NCBI GenBank assembly: GCA_050700115.1
Contig: JBOHGG010000022.1
Location: 21,665-85,664 of the forward strand
DNA from: GCA-003244245 sp050700115
GTDB lineage: Bacteria > Actinomycetota > Actinomycetes > Mycobacteriales > Pseudonocardiaceae
DNA length: 64,000 nucleotides
Direction: 5' to 3'
In this document: positions 9,329 to 19,400 of the stretch, piece by piece
Layout of the letters: each line of letters starts with the position of its first letter
Numbering within the stretch: the stretch's first letter is position 1
The notes under the pieces: model-generated
Databases searched by the model: none
The model's input: only the letters and a program-made list of their open reading frames with translations
Told to the model about the DNA's origin: nothing
Translations under genes and position numbers: made by a program

Positions 9329-10672
9329 TCACCCGCTGGTGACCGCCTGTTCGGCGGCGGCCAGCCACTCCCGCCACTGGTCAGCCTGGGCTTGCGCGGC
9401 AGTGGCGCGGCGGTCGTCCCCGGCGGCGCGGGCCTTGGCGGCCTGCGCCTCGAACTGCTCCACCCGGTCTCGGAACTGGGCCACCCGGGCCTGGACCTCT
9501 GGGTCGGTGTGTCGCCACTGCGCGCTAGCGGCCGAGCGGACCCGCTCCTCGACGGCCCGCAGCCGGCCTTCGAACTCCCTGATCCGCTCTCGCGGGAGCT
9601 TGCCCACAGTCTCCCAGCGCTCCTGGATATCCCGCAGCTGCGCTCGGGCGGCCTCGATGTCACCGGCAGGGTCGATCCGTTCTGCGGCGGCGACCAGCTC
9701 TTCCTTGCGTCTTATGTTGTGCTCGAGTTCCGAGTCCCGACCGGAGAACGTGGCGCTGCGACGGCTGAAGAATCGTTCCTGGGCGGCGCGGAACCGCTGC
9801 CACAGGGCGTCGTCGGCTTCCTTCGGGGCGCGCCCAGCCGCCTTCCACTCCGCCATCATGTTTCGGAAGCGACTTGCGGTGGCGCCCCAGTCGCTGGACT
9901 CAGCCAGCTCCTCGGCCTGGGCTACCAGCTCCTCCTTACGATTCCGCGCACCGACACGCTGCCGGTCGAGCTCGGCGAAGTGCGCACCGCGGCGCCGCGC
10001 GAAAGCGTCTCGGGCCTTGGAGAAGCGCCGCCACAACGCCTCGTCGATCTTTCGATCGACCCCCTTGATTGTCTTCCATTCATCCAGGATGGTGCGCAAC
10101 CGGTCGCCGCCGGCTTTCCACTGGGTGGACTCGGCGCCGATCTGCTCGGCCTCCTGCGCCAGCGCTTCCTTGCGGGCCGTTGCTTGTCCCCTGGCCCGCT
10201 CCCGGGCCGCCTTCGCGCCTGCGAGGGTTTCCTGAGCGTGCCGCTGCAGGTGGTCCAGGAGGGCGACGAGTCCGACGAGATCACCTACCACGGTCGGCTC
10301 GACGAGCTCTTCGCGCAACGTGCGAACCCGGGACAGCGCCTGCTTGGGATCGCCTACTCCAGAGGCCAGCCGCGACTCCAACAGCTCGGTTTCGGTGAGC
10401 AGGTCGTCGAATCGGCGGGCGAAGTGTGCCAGACCCTCCTCGGCTGTCCCTGCCTGCCACGAGCCAACGACCCGCTCGCCATCGGCGGTGTGGGAGTACA
10501 CCGTCCCGTCGACGGCTACCCGTCCCCAGCGTTGCGGATCCCGGCAGGCCCGCAAGACCGAGGGTCGGGGCCCGATGGCCCGCGGCCCGGTGCTGTCGCC
10601 TTCCGAACGCGGCGGCTGGGTGGCAGGGGCGAGCTCGGTGGACGCGTTTTCGGTGTGGTTGTGCTCGGTCAT
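9329..10672 (-). CDS. DUF349 domain protein
   Basis: 447-residue, strongly charged, Arg/Ala/Glu-rich protein. After a polar N-terminus it has repeated DUF349 helical units, recognised by recurrent W-x-A-G and ALWxRFRAAxxxFxxRR patterns (ALWRRFSKARDAFARRRGAH, ALWQRFRAAQERFFSRRSAT). A long coiled-coil C-terminus follows. I chose ATG 10672 because GAGGAAGG stands six bases upstream. Open frame continues further upstream but without coding character. The gene corresponds in position to Rv2731. It is transcribed away from miaA across a gap of about 215 bases. Molecular role unknown. Confidence 0.82.
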   Translation of the reverse strand: MTEHNHTENASTELAPATQPPRSEGDSTGPRAIGPRPSVLRACRDPQRWGRVAVDGTVYSHTADGERVVGSWQAGTAEEGLAHFARRFDDLLTETELLESRLASGVGDPKQALSRVRTLREELVEPTVVGDLVGLVALLDHLQRHAQETLAGAKAARERARGQATARKEALAQEAEQIGAESTQWKAGGDRLRTILDEWKTIKGVDRKIDEALWRRFSKARDAFARRRGAHFAELDRQRVGARNRKEELVAQAEELAESSDWGATASRFRNMMAEWKAAGRAPKEADDALWQRFRAAQERFFSRRSATFSGRDSELEHNIRRKEELVAAAERIDPAGDIEAARAQLRDIQERWETVGKLPRERIREFEGRLRAVEERVRSAASAQWRHTDPEVQARVAQFRDRVEQFEAQAAKARAAGDDRRATAAQAQADQWREWLAAAEQAVTSG

Positions 10673-10886
10673 GCCGGCCTTCCTCGACCTCGTGCCCGCC
10701 GCCGCGTCGTGCGGACGCCTCGACTGCAGACTGTGCGCTTCGACCGGAAGTCCCAACCGACCGGCGACGGCCGCATTGAAGCAGTTCAGGTGCGCGGGCG
10801 GGGGAGCAGGTGCGAAGTGGGCACTAACCTGCACTGGTGATCGTACGCGTGGCGGTGGTGTCGCATCCACTCACCCTGGTGTTGCG

Positions 10887-11795
10887 GTGAGGCCGCGCGC
10901 CGTCGCGGTGGTGGGCCCGACCGCCACCGGCAAGTCCGACCTCGCGATCGAGCTGGCCCGCAGGCTGGACGGCGAGGTGATCAACGCCGATGCGATGCAA
11001 CTGTATCGGGGCATGGACATCGGCACGGCGAAGCTGCCGCTCGCTGCGCGGCGTGGGGTGCGCCACCACCTGCTCGATACGCTCGAGGTCACCGAGAACG
11101 CCTCGGTGGCCGCCTACCAGCGTGCGGCCCGCCGCATCATGGAGGAGCTGCTCGCCGCGGGCCGGGTGCCGGTGCTCGCCGGAGGTTCCGGGCTCTATGT
11201 GCGGGCGGTGCTGGATGACCTCGACTTCCCTGGCACCGACCCCGGGGTGCGGGCCGCGCTCGAGGCCGAGCTGGCCGAGCACGGGGCTCCGGCGCTGTAT
11301 CGCCGCCTGAACCGGCTCGACCCGGTGGCGGCCGGCCGGATCCCGCCGACCAACGGGCGCCGGCTGGTGCGGGCGCTTGAGGTCATCCGGATCACCGGGC
11401 GCCCGTTCGCGGCGGCGCTGCCGCAGCCCGGTCCGGCGCACTACGGCGCAGTGCTCATCGGGCTGGACATCGACCCCGCGGTGTTGAACGCACGGGTCGA
11501 CGCCCGGGTGGATCGGATGTTCGCCGCCGGGCTGGTCGAGGAAGTCCGCCAGCTGCTGCCCCGCGGTCTGCGGGAGGGACGGACGGCGTCGCGGGCGCTG
11601 GGCTACCAGCAGATCCTTGCCGCGCTGGATGCGGGCACCGACCCGGCCTGCGCCGCTGATCTCACCGCCCGGGCAACGCGGCGCTTCGTCCGCAGGCAGC
11701 GCACCTGGTTTCGCCGCGACGACCGGATCAGGTGGCTCGACGCCGACCGCTGCGACTTGCTCGACGCCGCGCTCTCCGTGACCGTGGACGGATAG
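10887..11795 (+). CDS. miaA: tRNA dimethylallyltransferase
   Basis: 302-residue enzyme that transfers a dimethylallyl group to N6 of A37 in tRNAs reading U-initial codons. The P-loop GPTATGKSDLAIELA is at residues 9-23. Further signatures are NADAMQLYRGMDIGTAK, the GGSGLYVRAVLDDLDFPG region and RASRALGYQQ-type sequence (TASRALGYQQ). No ATG fits; GTG 10887 gives an N-terminus MRPRAVAVVGPT like other actinobacterial MiaA. The dapF start is 11 bases past its stop. Confidence 0.93.
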   Translation: MRPRAVAVVGPTATGKSDLAIELARRLDGEVINADAMQLYRGMDIGTAKLPLAARRGVRHHLLDTLEVTENASVAAYQRAARRIMEELLAAGRVPVLAGGSGLYVRAVLDDLDFPGTDPGVRAALEAELAEHGAPALYRRLNRLDPVAAGRIPPTNGRRLVRALEVIRITGRPFAAALPQPGPAHYGAVLIGLDIDPAVLNARVDARVDRMFAAGLVEEVRQLLPRGLREGRTASRALGYQQILAALDAGTDPACAADLTARATRRFVRRQRTWFRRDDRIRWLDADRCDLLDAALSVTVDG

Positions 11796-11806
11796 GCTTG
11801 GCAACG

Positions 11807-12643
11807 ATGGACCAGGGCGTCGAGTTCCTCAAGGGGCACGGGACGGAGAACGACTTCATCCTGCTGCCCGACCCCACCGGCTCGCTGGACCTGACGCCGT
11901 CCCGGATCCGTGCCCTCTGCGATCGACGCCGCGGGTTGGGTGCCGACGGGGTGCTGCGCGTGGTGCCAGGTGCGCTGGTGCACGACGTGCCGCCCGGCAC
12001 CTCGCCTGATGACTGGTTCATGGACTACCGCAATGCCGACGGTTCCGTCGCCGAGATGTGCGGCAACGGGGTGCGAGTATTCGTCCGATACCTGGCTGAC
12101 GCCGGGCTGGTCAGCGAGCCCGAGTTCCGGATCGGCAGCAGATCCGGCTCGCGCACGGTGCGGCGCAACGACGACGGCTCAGTGGCCGTCGAGATGGGGC
12201 GGGTGCGGTGCAACGGCACCTCTACGGTGACCGTTGAGGGTGTGGCGTTGCGCGGGCTCGTGGTGGACGTCGGTAACCCGCATCTGGTCTGCCTGACCGA
12301 CGTACCGGTCGAGCACCTGGACCTCACCGTGCCGCCGGGGCACGACCCTGGAGCCTTCCCGCACGGCGTCAACGTCGAGTTCGCCAACGTGCTGTGCGCC
12401 ACGCAACTGCGGATGCGGGTGCATGAGCGGGGAGTGGGGGAGACCCGCTCCTGCGGCACCGGATCGGTGGCGGCGCTCGCTGCCGCGCTGGATGCGGCGG
12501 GCCGAGACACCGGCGAGGCCGACGTGCAGGTGCCCGGGGGGCTCGTGCACGTGGCGATCGCCGAGGACGGCAGCACGCTGACCGGCCCCGCCGTGCTCGT
12601 CGCCGCAGGCCGGTTGGCTCCCGATTGGTGGTCAGCGCACTGA
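11807..12643 (+). CDS. dapF: diaminopimelate epimerase
   Basis: 278-residue enzyme converting LL- to meso-diaminopimelate for lysine and peptidoglycan synthesis. The two catalytic cysteines are in EMCGNGVRVF and in GETRSCGTGSVA; the N-terminal KGHGTENDF motif also fits. The ATG at 11807 gives a normal N-terminus (MDQGVEFLKGHG). An open frame reaches further upstream into miaA but overlaps it without coding character. hflX starts 80 bases later. Confidence 0.95.
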   Translation: MDQGVEFLKGHGTENDFILLPDPTGSLDLTPSRIRALCDRRRGLGADGVLRVVPGALVHDVPPGTSPDDWFMDYRNADGSVAEMCGNGVRVFVRYLADAGLVSEPEFRIGSRSGSRTVRRNDDGSVAVEMGRVRCNGTSTVTVEGVALRGLVVDVGNPHLVCLTDVPVEHLDLTVPPGHDPGAFPHGVNVEFANVLCATQLRMRVHERGVGETRSCGTGSVAALAAALDAAGRDTGEADVQVPGGLVHVAIAEDGSTLTGPAVLVAAGRLAPDWWSAH

Positions 12644-12723
12644 CGCCAGCACGCCGCCTTCCCGCAGTTCTCGGGGAATTCGAGTGGTCGTGGATGAGCC
12701 GGACGTGCCACGATGAGAGGCGT

Positions 12724-14193
<1,470 letters not shown>

Positions 14194-14210
14194 CACCGGG
14201 TCACTCGGCC

Positions 14211-14972
14211 TCACAGCCGCCGCAGCACCGCCACGACCCGGCCGAGCACGGTCGCTTCGTCCCCTGGGATCGGCTCGTAGGCAGGGTTGTGCGGGAGCAG
14301 CCAGATATGCCCGTCACGGCGTTTGAACGTCTTCACCGTGGCCTCGCCGTCAATCATGGCAGCGACAATGTCCCCGTTCTCGGCGGTGGGCTGCTGGCGG
14401 ACGACCACCCAGTCCCCGTCGGTGATCGCCGCCTCGACCATGGAATCACCCGTCACCCTCAGCAGGAACAGTGAACCCTCACCGACGATCTCCTTCGGCA
14501 ACGGGAAGACGTCTTCGACGGCCTGCTCCGCGAGTACCGGACCGCCCGCAGCGATCCGGCCGACCACGGGCACGAAGATGGGGGTGGGGCGGGCGCTGGT
14601 GTCCCCCGACGTATCCGAGGTATCGGGCGCGCTCTCCGCGGGTCGGACTCCGACTGCGCGGGGCCGGTTGGGGTCGCGGCGTAAGTATCCTTTGCGCTCC
14701 AGCGCGCGCAGCTGGTGGGCGACCGACGAGGTGGAGGTCAGCCCCACCGCCTCACCGATCTCCCGGACACTCGGCGGGTAGCCGAGTCGCTGCACCCAGT
14801 CCCGGATCACCTCGAGGACGCGTCTCTGTCGTGGGGTGAGGCCGTCAGCGCCGGCGCTGCCGGTGTTCTCGTCGAGGTCAGGGAAGACGTGCACCTGCCC
14901 GACATCGCTCGTCCCCGGTGCCTGGGCTCCGGTACCGGCGACGTCCGGTTCGTCGCTTCGCTGTCGTCCCAC
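14211..14972 (-). CDS. lexA: SOS repressor LexA
   Basis: 253-residue repressor/autoprotease. The winged-helix N-terminus reads TPRQRRVLEVIRDWVQRLGY and SVREIGEAVGLTSTSSVAHQ. The cleavage region IAAGG (Ala-Gly) is followed by the catalytic Ser in GDSMVEAAI and the Lys in EATVKTFKR. RecA-stimulated self-cleavage relieves repression. Two SOS boxes lie in the 194-base gap to the divergent LysM gene, one 73 bases from the lexA start, so autoregulation is expected. The first 40 or so residues are a variable acidic extension; a later start is possible. Confidence 0.95.
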   Translation of the reverse strand: MGRQRSDEPDVAGTGAQAPGTSDVGQVHVFPDLDENTGSAGADGLTPRQRRVLEVIRDWVQRLGYPPSVREIGEAVGLTSTSSVAHQLRALERKGYLRRDPNRPRAVGVRPAESAPDTSDTSGDTSARPTPIFVPVVGRIAAGGPVLAEQAVEDVFPLPKEIVGEGSLFLLRVTGDSMVEAAITDGDWVVVRQQPTAENGDIVAAMIDGEATVKTFKRRDGHIWLLPHNPAYEPIPGDEATVLGRVVAVLRRL

Positions 14973-15044
14973 CGCTCCTCCTCAGACCAACCCTTGCACC
15001 AAATCCGCTCTCGAAGTCGACGCTAACCAGTGTCTCGCCAGAGA

Positions 15045-15060
15045 TCAAACATCTGTTCGA
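15045..15060. promoter_or_regulatory. SOS box (LexA operator), lexA-proximal
   Basis: Reads TCAAACATCTGTTCGA on the plus strand. On the lexA strand this is TCGAACAGATGTTTGA, which fits the actinobacterial/Bacillus-type SOS consensus TCGAACrnryGTTyGA as I remember it. It lies about 73 bases upstream of the lexA ATG and is the likely autoregulatory operator. Confidence 0.85.
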
Positions 15061-15125
15061 ACAACACGCCGCGTAGTCGTCAGTTCTGTCAGACCTCCGT
15101 GATAGACATCGCACAGCAGTTCGAT

Positions 15126-15141
15126 CGAACCCGCGTTCGAT
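15126..15141. promoter_or_regulatory. SOS box (LexA operator), LysM-gene-proximal
   Basis: Reads TCGAACCCGCGTTCGA: two perfectly inverted hexamers (TCGAAC/GTTCGA) separated by four bases. It ends 25 bases before the ATG of the LysM gene, so LexA bound here would block its transcription. The counterpart Rv2719c is known to be DNA-damage inducible. Confidence 0.9.
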
Positions 15142-15166
15142 GCGACCTAGGCGATGAGGAGTCTCG

Positions 15167-15676
15167 ATGACGTCACCAGCGCAGCTGAGCAACCAGCCCG
15201 CGGCACTCGATTCGGAGGTTGGACCGGCGGGCGCCAAGCCGGTGCACCGGGCGACGCTCACCAGGTCGCTTCCCGCGCCTCCGGCGCCCGTGCTGCCTAT
15301 CGCCCCTCCGGTCCGGGGGTATTTGGCGCCTCCGGCGCGCCGGCAGTTGCGGGGGCCGGCGGTGGACGGGCCGCAGGCGGCGCGCACCCGGGCGCCACGA
15401 CCGAACAAGGTGGTGCGCGTGGCAGCCGCCGCCACCGTGACGCTAGCTGTGGTCGGCGGTCTGGGGTGGATCGGGCAGCCCCCCGACCCCGAGGTTCCGG
15501 CACAGACCGCGGTGATCCGGGTAGGTGCCGGCGAGACCGTGTGGGATGTTGCGCAGCGGGTAGCGCCGAAGTCCGACCAGCGCGTAGTGGTGGAACGAAT
15601 CCGGCAGCTGAACGGGTTGCCGGGCGCGGCGGTCCAGCCCGGTCAGCAGTTGCAGGTGCCCGACGGGCGGCGGTGA
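15167..15676 (+). CDS. LysM peptidoglycan-binding protein, SOS-regulated division inhibitor type
   Basis: 169-residue protein: a Pro/Ala/Arg-rich N-terminus of about 85 residues, one membrane helix near VRVAAAATVTLAVVGGLGWI, then a single LysM domain (AVIRVGAGETVWDVAQRVAP to QPGQQLQVPDGRR). Position and architecture match mycobacterial Rv2719c (ChiZ), an SOS-induced cell-wall protein that delays division. The twin SOS boxes upstream support the same regulation here. It would sit in the membrane with LysM outside. Confidence 0.85.
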   Translation: MTSPAQLSNQPAALDSEVGPAGAKPVHRATLTRSLPAPPAPVLPIAPPVRGYLAPPARRQLRGPAVDGPQAARTRAPRPNKVVRVAAAATVTLAVVGGLGWIGQPPDPEVPAQTAVIRVGAGETVWDVAQRVAPKSDQRVVVERIRQLNGLPGAAVQPGQQLQVPDGRR

Positions 15677-15772
15677 GCGACCCGGAGATACGTCGCCCGG
15701 ATACCCCATGAGAGCGTCACAGCGCGGTCCTCGCAGACCTTGCGCGCCGTGGCGGCTCGACTTTACCGCCGA

Positions 15773-15788
15773 CCCCCACATATAGTAG
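15773..15788. promoter_or_regulatory. possible NrdR box upstream of nrdR-nrdJ
   Basis: CCCCCACATATAGTAG resembles the NrdR-box pattern (aCaCwAtATaTwGtGt), agreeing at about 10 of 16 positions, about 96 bases before nrdR. NrdR boxes normally occur in pairs; I found no convincing second copy at the usual spacing, so this is tentative. Confidence 0.35.
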
Positions 15789-15884
15789 TTACAGCGATGT
15801 TGTTCGCCCACAGGTTGGGCCGGTAGCCGTCGGTAGTCCAGGGGACGCCGTCCGCGTCGGCATGATGTCAGGAAGGTGAGGTGC

Positions 15885-16367
15885 ATGCGCTGTCCGTTCT
15901 GCCGGCATTCCGACTCGCGCGTCATCGATTCGCGCGAGGTCGAGGATCGGCAGGCAATCCGCAGGCGCCGGTCGTGTCTGGAGTGCGGTCGCCGGTTCAC
16001 GACCGTGGAGGAGCCGGTGCTCGCGGTGGTGAAGCGCTCGGGGGTCACCGAACCGTTCAGCCGAGACAAGGTCATCCGCGGAGTGCGCAGGGCATGTCAG
16101 GGACGACCGGTGGACGAGGATGCGCTTGCGCAACTGGCGCACCGGGTGGAGGAGACGATCCGCTCCTTGGGCAGCGCCGAGGTGCCCAGCCAGGAGGTCG
16201 GGTTGACCATCCTCGGCCCGCTGCGGGATCTCGACGAGGTGGCTTACCTGCGCTTCGCCAGCGTCTATCGGTCGTTCTCTTCGATCGAGGACTTCGAGAA
16301 GGAGATCCGAAACCTGCGGGAAGCCCCATCCCACCATCGGCAGCACATCGAGGAGCAGGCGACATGA
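15885..16367 (+). CDS. nrdR: transcriptional repressor of ribonucleotide reductase genes
   Basis: 160-residue repressor. The N-terminal zinc ribbon has CPFC at Cys 3 and 6 and CLECGRRF. An ATP-cone domain follows (VVKRSGVTEPFSRDKVIRGV). It binds NrdR boxes when the cone carries ATP/dATP. I chose ATG 15885 because AGGAAGGTGAGG stands just before it and family members begin MRCPFC; a GTG three codons upstream is less likely. nrdJ starts 108 bases downstream, so regulator and target are adjacent. Confidence 0.93.
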   Translation: MRCPFCRHSDSRVIDSREVEDRQAIRRRRSCLECGRRFTTVEEPVLAVVKRSGVTEPFSRDKVIRGVRRACQGRPVDEDALAQLAHRVEETIRSLGSAEVPSQEVGLTILGPLRDLDEVAYLRFASVYRSFSSIEDFEKEIRNLREAPSHHRQHIEEQAT

Positions 16368-16475
16368 CGTGAAGCGCGCGACGCGGAGCCGGCGACGGCA
16401 CCACAACGGACCCAACCGCTCCGGACGGGGAACCTGGACCGGGAGTATGTACATCGTGATAGAGAGGGATGAGGT

Positions 16476-19400
16476 ATGACCGAGACCGTCGGGACTGGAA
16501 CTTCTTCTCCGGCTGCGCAGCCCAAGCGCGCGCTGCGGATGGAGCGGATCCACACCACTGAGGCGCGCCACCCCTACGACGAGGTGACGTGGCAGCGCCG
16601 GGACGTGGTGATGACCAACTGGCGGGACGGCACGGTCAACTTCGAACAGCGTGGCGTGGAGTTCCCCGAATTCTGGTCGGTCAACGCGGTAAACATCGTG
16701 ACCAGCAAATATTTCCGCGGTGCGGTAGCCAGCGAGCAGCGCGAGTCGAGCCTGCGCCAGCTGATCGACCGGGTGGTGACGGCATACACCGCGGCCGGTG
16801 TGCGGCACGGGTACTTCGCCACCGAGACCGACAAGGACATCTTCTCCGACGAGTTGACCTGGATGCTGCTGCACCAGGTGTTCAGTTTCAACTCCCCGGT
16901 CTGGTTCAACGTCGGCACCACCTCCCCCCAGCAGGTCTCGGCGTGTCAACCGTACGACGCACTGGTTAGCACTCCCGCCGGGATGATCCCCATCGGCCAA
17001 CTCGTTGAGCAGGATTCCGTCGACACCAAGATCTACGACGCCCACGGCATCACCCGGATCGTGGCGACCAAGGCCAACGGCGTCAAGCACGTCCTGCGGA
17101 TCCATACAAAGGCTGGGCACATGCTGGACGTCACGGCGGACCATCTCGTGTGGCGCTCCAGCAGCGCGAGAACCGGGAAGTTTGTTCCGGCCGATGAACT
17201 TCGCGTGGGTGACCAGCTGGAGTGGCACCGACGCGCGGCGTTCGGGGAGCAGGAAATCGATTCCCGAATGGTGGCCGAGGCCGCGCTCGCGGGCTGGCTA
17301 CAGGCTGACGGTTTCGTCGGGCAGTACACGGGCACCAACCGCTCGCTGACGATCGAGGCGATGACCGTCACCGATGCAGAGCTGGCATGGGTGACCCGTT
17401 CCCTCGGCCAGGTATTCCCTCACGTGCACCGCCACGAGCGGCGCGTGACGACGCAGGACTCGTCTCTGGACTGCAGGCGGACCCGCCTCTACGGCAAGGC
17501 CCTCACGGACTTCGTGGACGCCTGGGACCTTCGGGTGCGCGGTACAGAGATGCGGGCGCCGGGGCGGCTGCTCACCGCACCGCTGCCGGTGGTCGCGGCC
17601 TACCTACGCAGCCTGTTCCAGGCCGAGGGCTATGTCTCCACGCGGGAGCGCTCGACGCTGGTAGGTCTCGACATGATCTCCGAGGGGCTGATCCGCGACG
17701 TGCAGGCACTGCTCGCCCGATTCGGAGTCTTCGCGCGAGTGGGCCACAAGACCGAGCAGCGCTCCGATCGGCACGATCTGTGGGGCATCCGGATTCAGAA
17801 CGGCGGGGACCGTCGGATTTTCGCCGACGAGATCGGCTTCATCGACCCGGTCAAGGCTGCCAAGCTGGAGGCGTCGTTCGAGCTACCGGGTCTTGCCGCC
17901 CGGGAAGTCAAGCGTCTCGAGATCGCCCGGATTGAGCCTCGTGGTGCGATGGAGGTCTACGACATTCAGACCGAGTCTGGCGAGTACCTGTCAAGTAACC
18001 TTCGGGTGCACAACTGCTTCATCCTTTCCGTGGACGATACCATGGACTCAATTCTTAACTGGTACCGGGAAGAGGGGCTGATCTTCAAGGGTGGTTCAGG
18101 GGCCGGTCTGAACCTTTCTCGTATCCGCTCATCGAAGGAACTACTGTCCTCCGGGGGTGCGGCATCCGGCCCGGTGAGCTTTATGCGCGGAGCGGACGCT
18201 TCGGCCGGCACCATCAAGTCCGGCGGAGCCACCCGGCGTGCCGCGAAAATGGTTGTGCTCGACGTCGATCATCCTGACATCGGCGAGTTCGTGCAGACCA
18301 AGGAATCCGAGGAGCGCAAAATCCGGGTGCTCCGTGACGCCGGGTTCGACATGGATCTCGGCGGCAAGGACATCACCTCGGTCCAGTATCAGAACGCCAA
18401 CAACTCGGTCCGGGTCTCCGATGAGTTCATGCGTGCCGTGGAGACCGACGGCGACTTCGGGCTTCGCGCCCGGATGACCGGCGAGGTCATCGAGACCGTC
18501 AGAGCAAAGAAGCTCTTTCGGGAGATCACCCAGGCTGCCTGGGAATGCGCCGATCCTGGCCTGCAGTACGACGACACGATCAACGACTGGCACACCTGCC
18601 CGGAGTCCGGACGTATCACCGCCTCTAATCCGTGTTCCGAGTACTTACACCTCGACAACTCGAGCTGCAACCTTGCGTCCATCAATCTGATGAAGTTCCT
18701 CCGCGAGGACCTCACATTCGACGCGGAACTGTTCACCAGGACAGTGGAGCTCGTCATCACCGCGATGGACATCTCGATCTGCTTCGCGGACTTCCCGACC
18801 GAGGCCATCGGAGACACCACCAGGGCGTTCCGGCAGCTCGGCATCGGCTACGCCAATCTCGGGGCATTGCTGATGGCCACCGGGCACGCTTATGACTCCG
18901 ACGGTGGACGTGCGCTGGCTGCAGCGATCACCTCACTGATGACCGGCACCGCGTACAAACGCTCGGCAGAGCTTGCCGGGGTCGTCGGCCCGTACGACGG
19001 CTACGTGCGCAACGCCGAACCGCACCAGCGGGTGATGCGCAAGCACGCTGCGGCCAACGATCTGATCCGTACTTATCATCACAACGACCGGGCCGTGCAG
19101 AAGGCCGCTACGAAGGCGTGGCAGGATGGCATCCGAATCGGTGAGAAGAATGGCTGGCGCAACGCTCAGGCCAGTGTGATCGCGCCGACTGGAACCATAG
19201 GCTTCATGATGGATTGTGATACGACCGGGATTGAGCCGGACTTTTCGTTGGTGAAGTTCAAGAAGCTGGTCGGCGGCGGGTCCATGCAGATAGTCAATCA
19301 GACGGTGCCGAAGGCACTCGCTGCGCTGGGCTACCAAGAAGAACAGAGTGAGGCGATCGTCGAGTACATCGCCGAGCACGGCCACGTGATCGATGCTCCT

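Noticed and set aside
8975..10840. A 621-codon plus-strand open frame
   Set aside because: It lies antisense to the DUF349 gene and its protein is low-complexity Gly/Arg/Leu without domains; the minus strand carries the DUF349 repeats and a good ribosome-binding site.
15154..15711. An alternative plus-strand frame overlapping the LysM gene
   Set aside because: Gly/Ala/Arg-rich with no domain, while the other frame encodes a clear LysM domain and a membrane helix.
15789..17228. A 479-codon minus-strand open frame over nrdR and nrdJ
   Set aside because: Mirror frame of two certain genes in high-GC DNA; His/Arg-rich and without family features.
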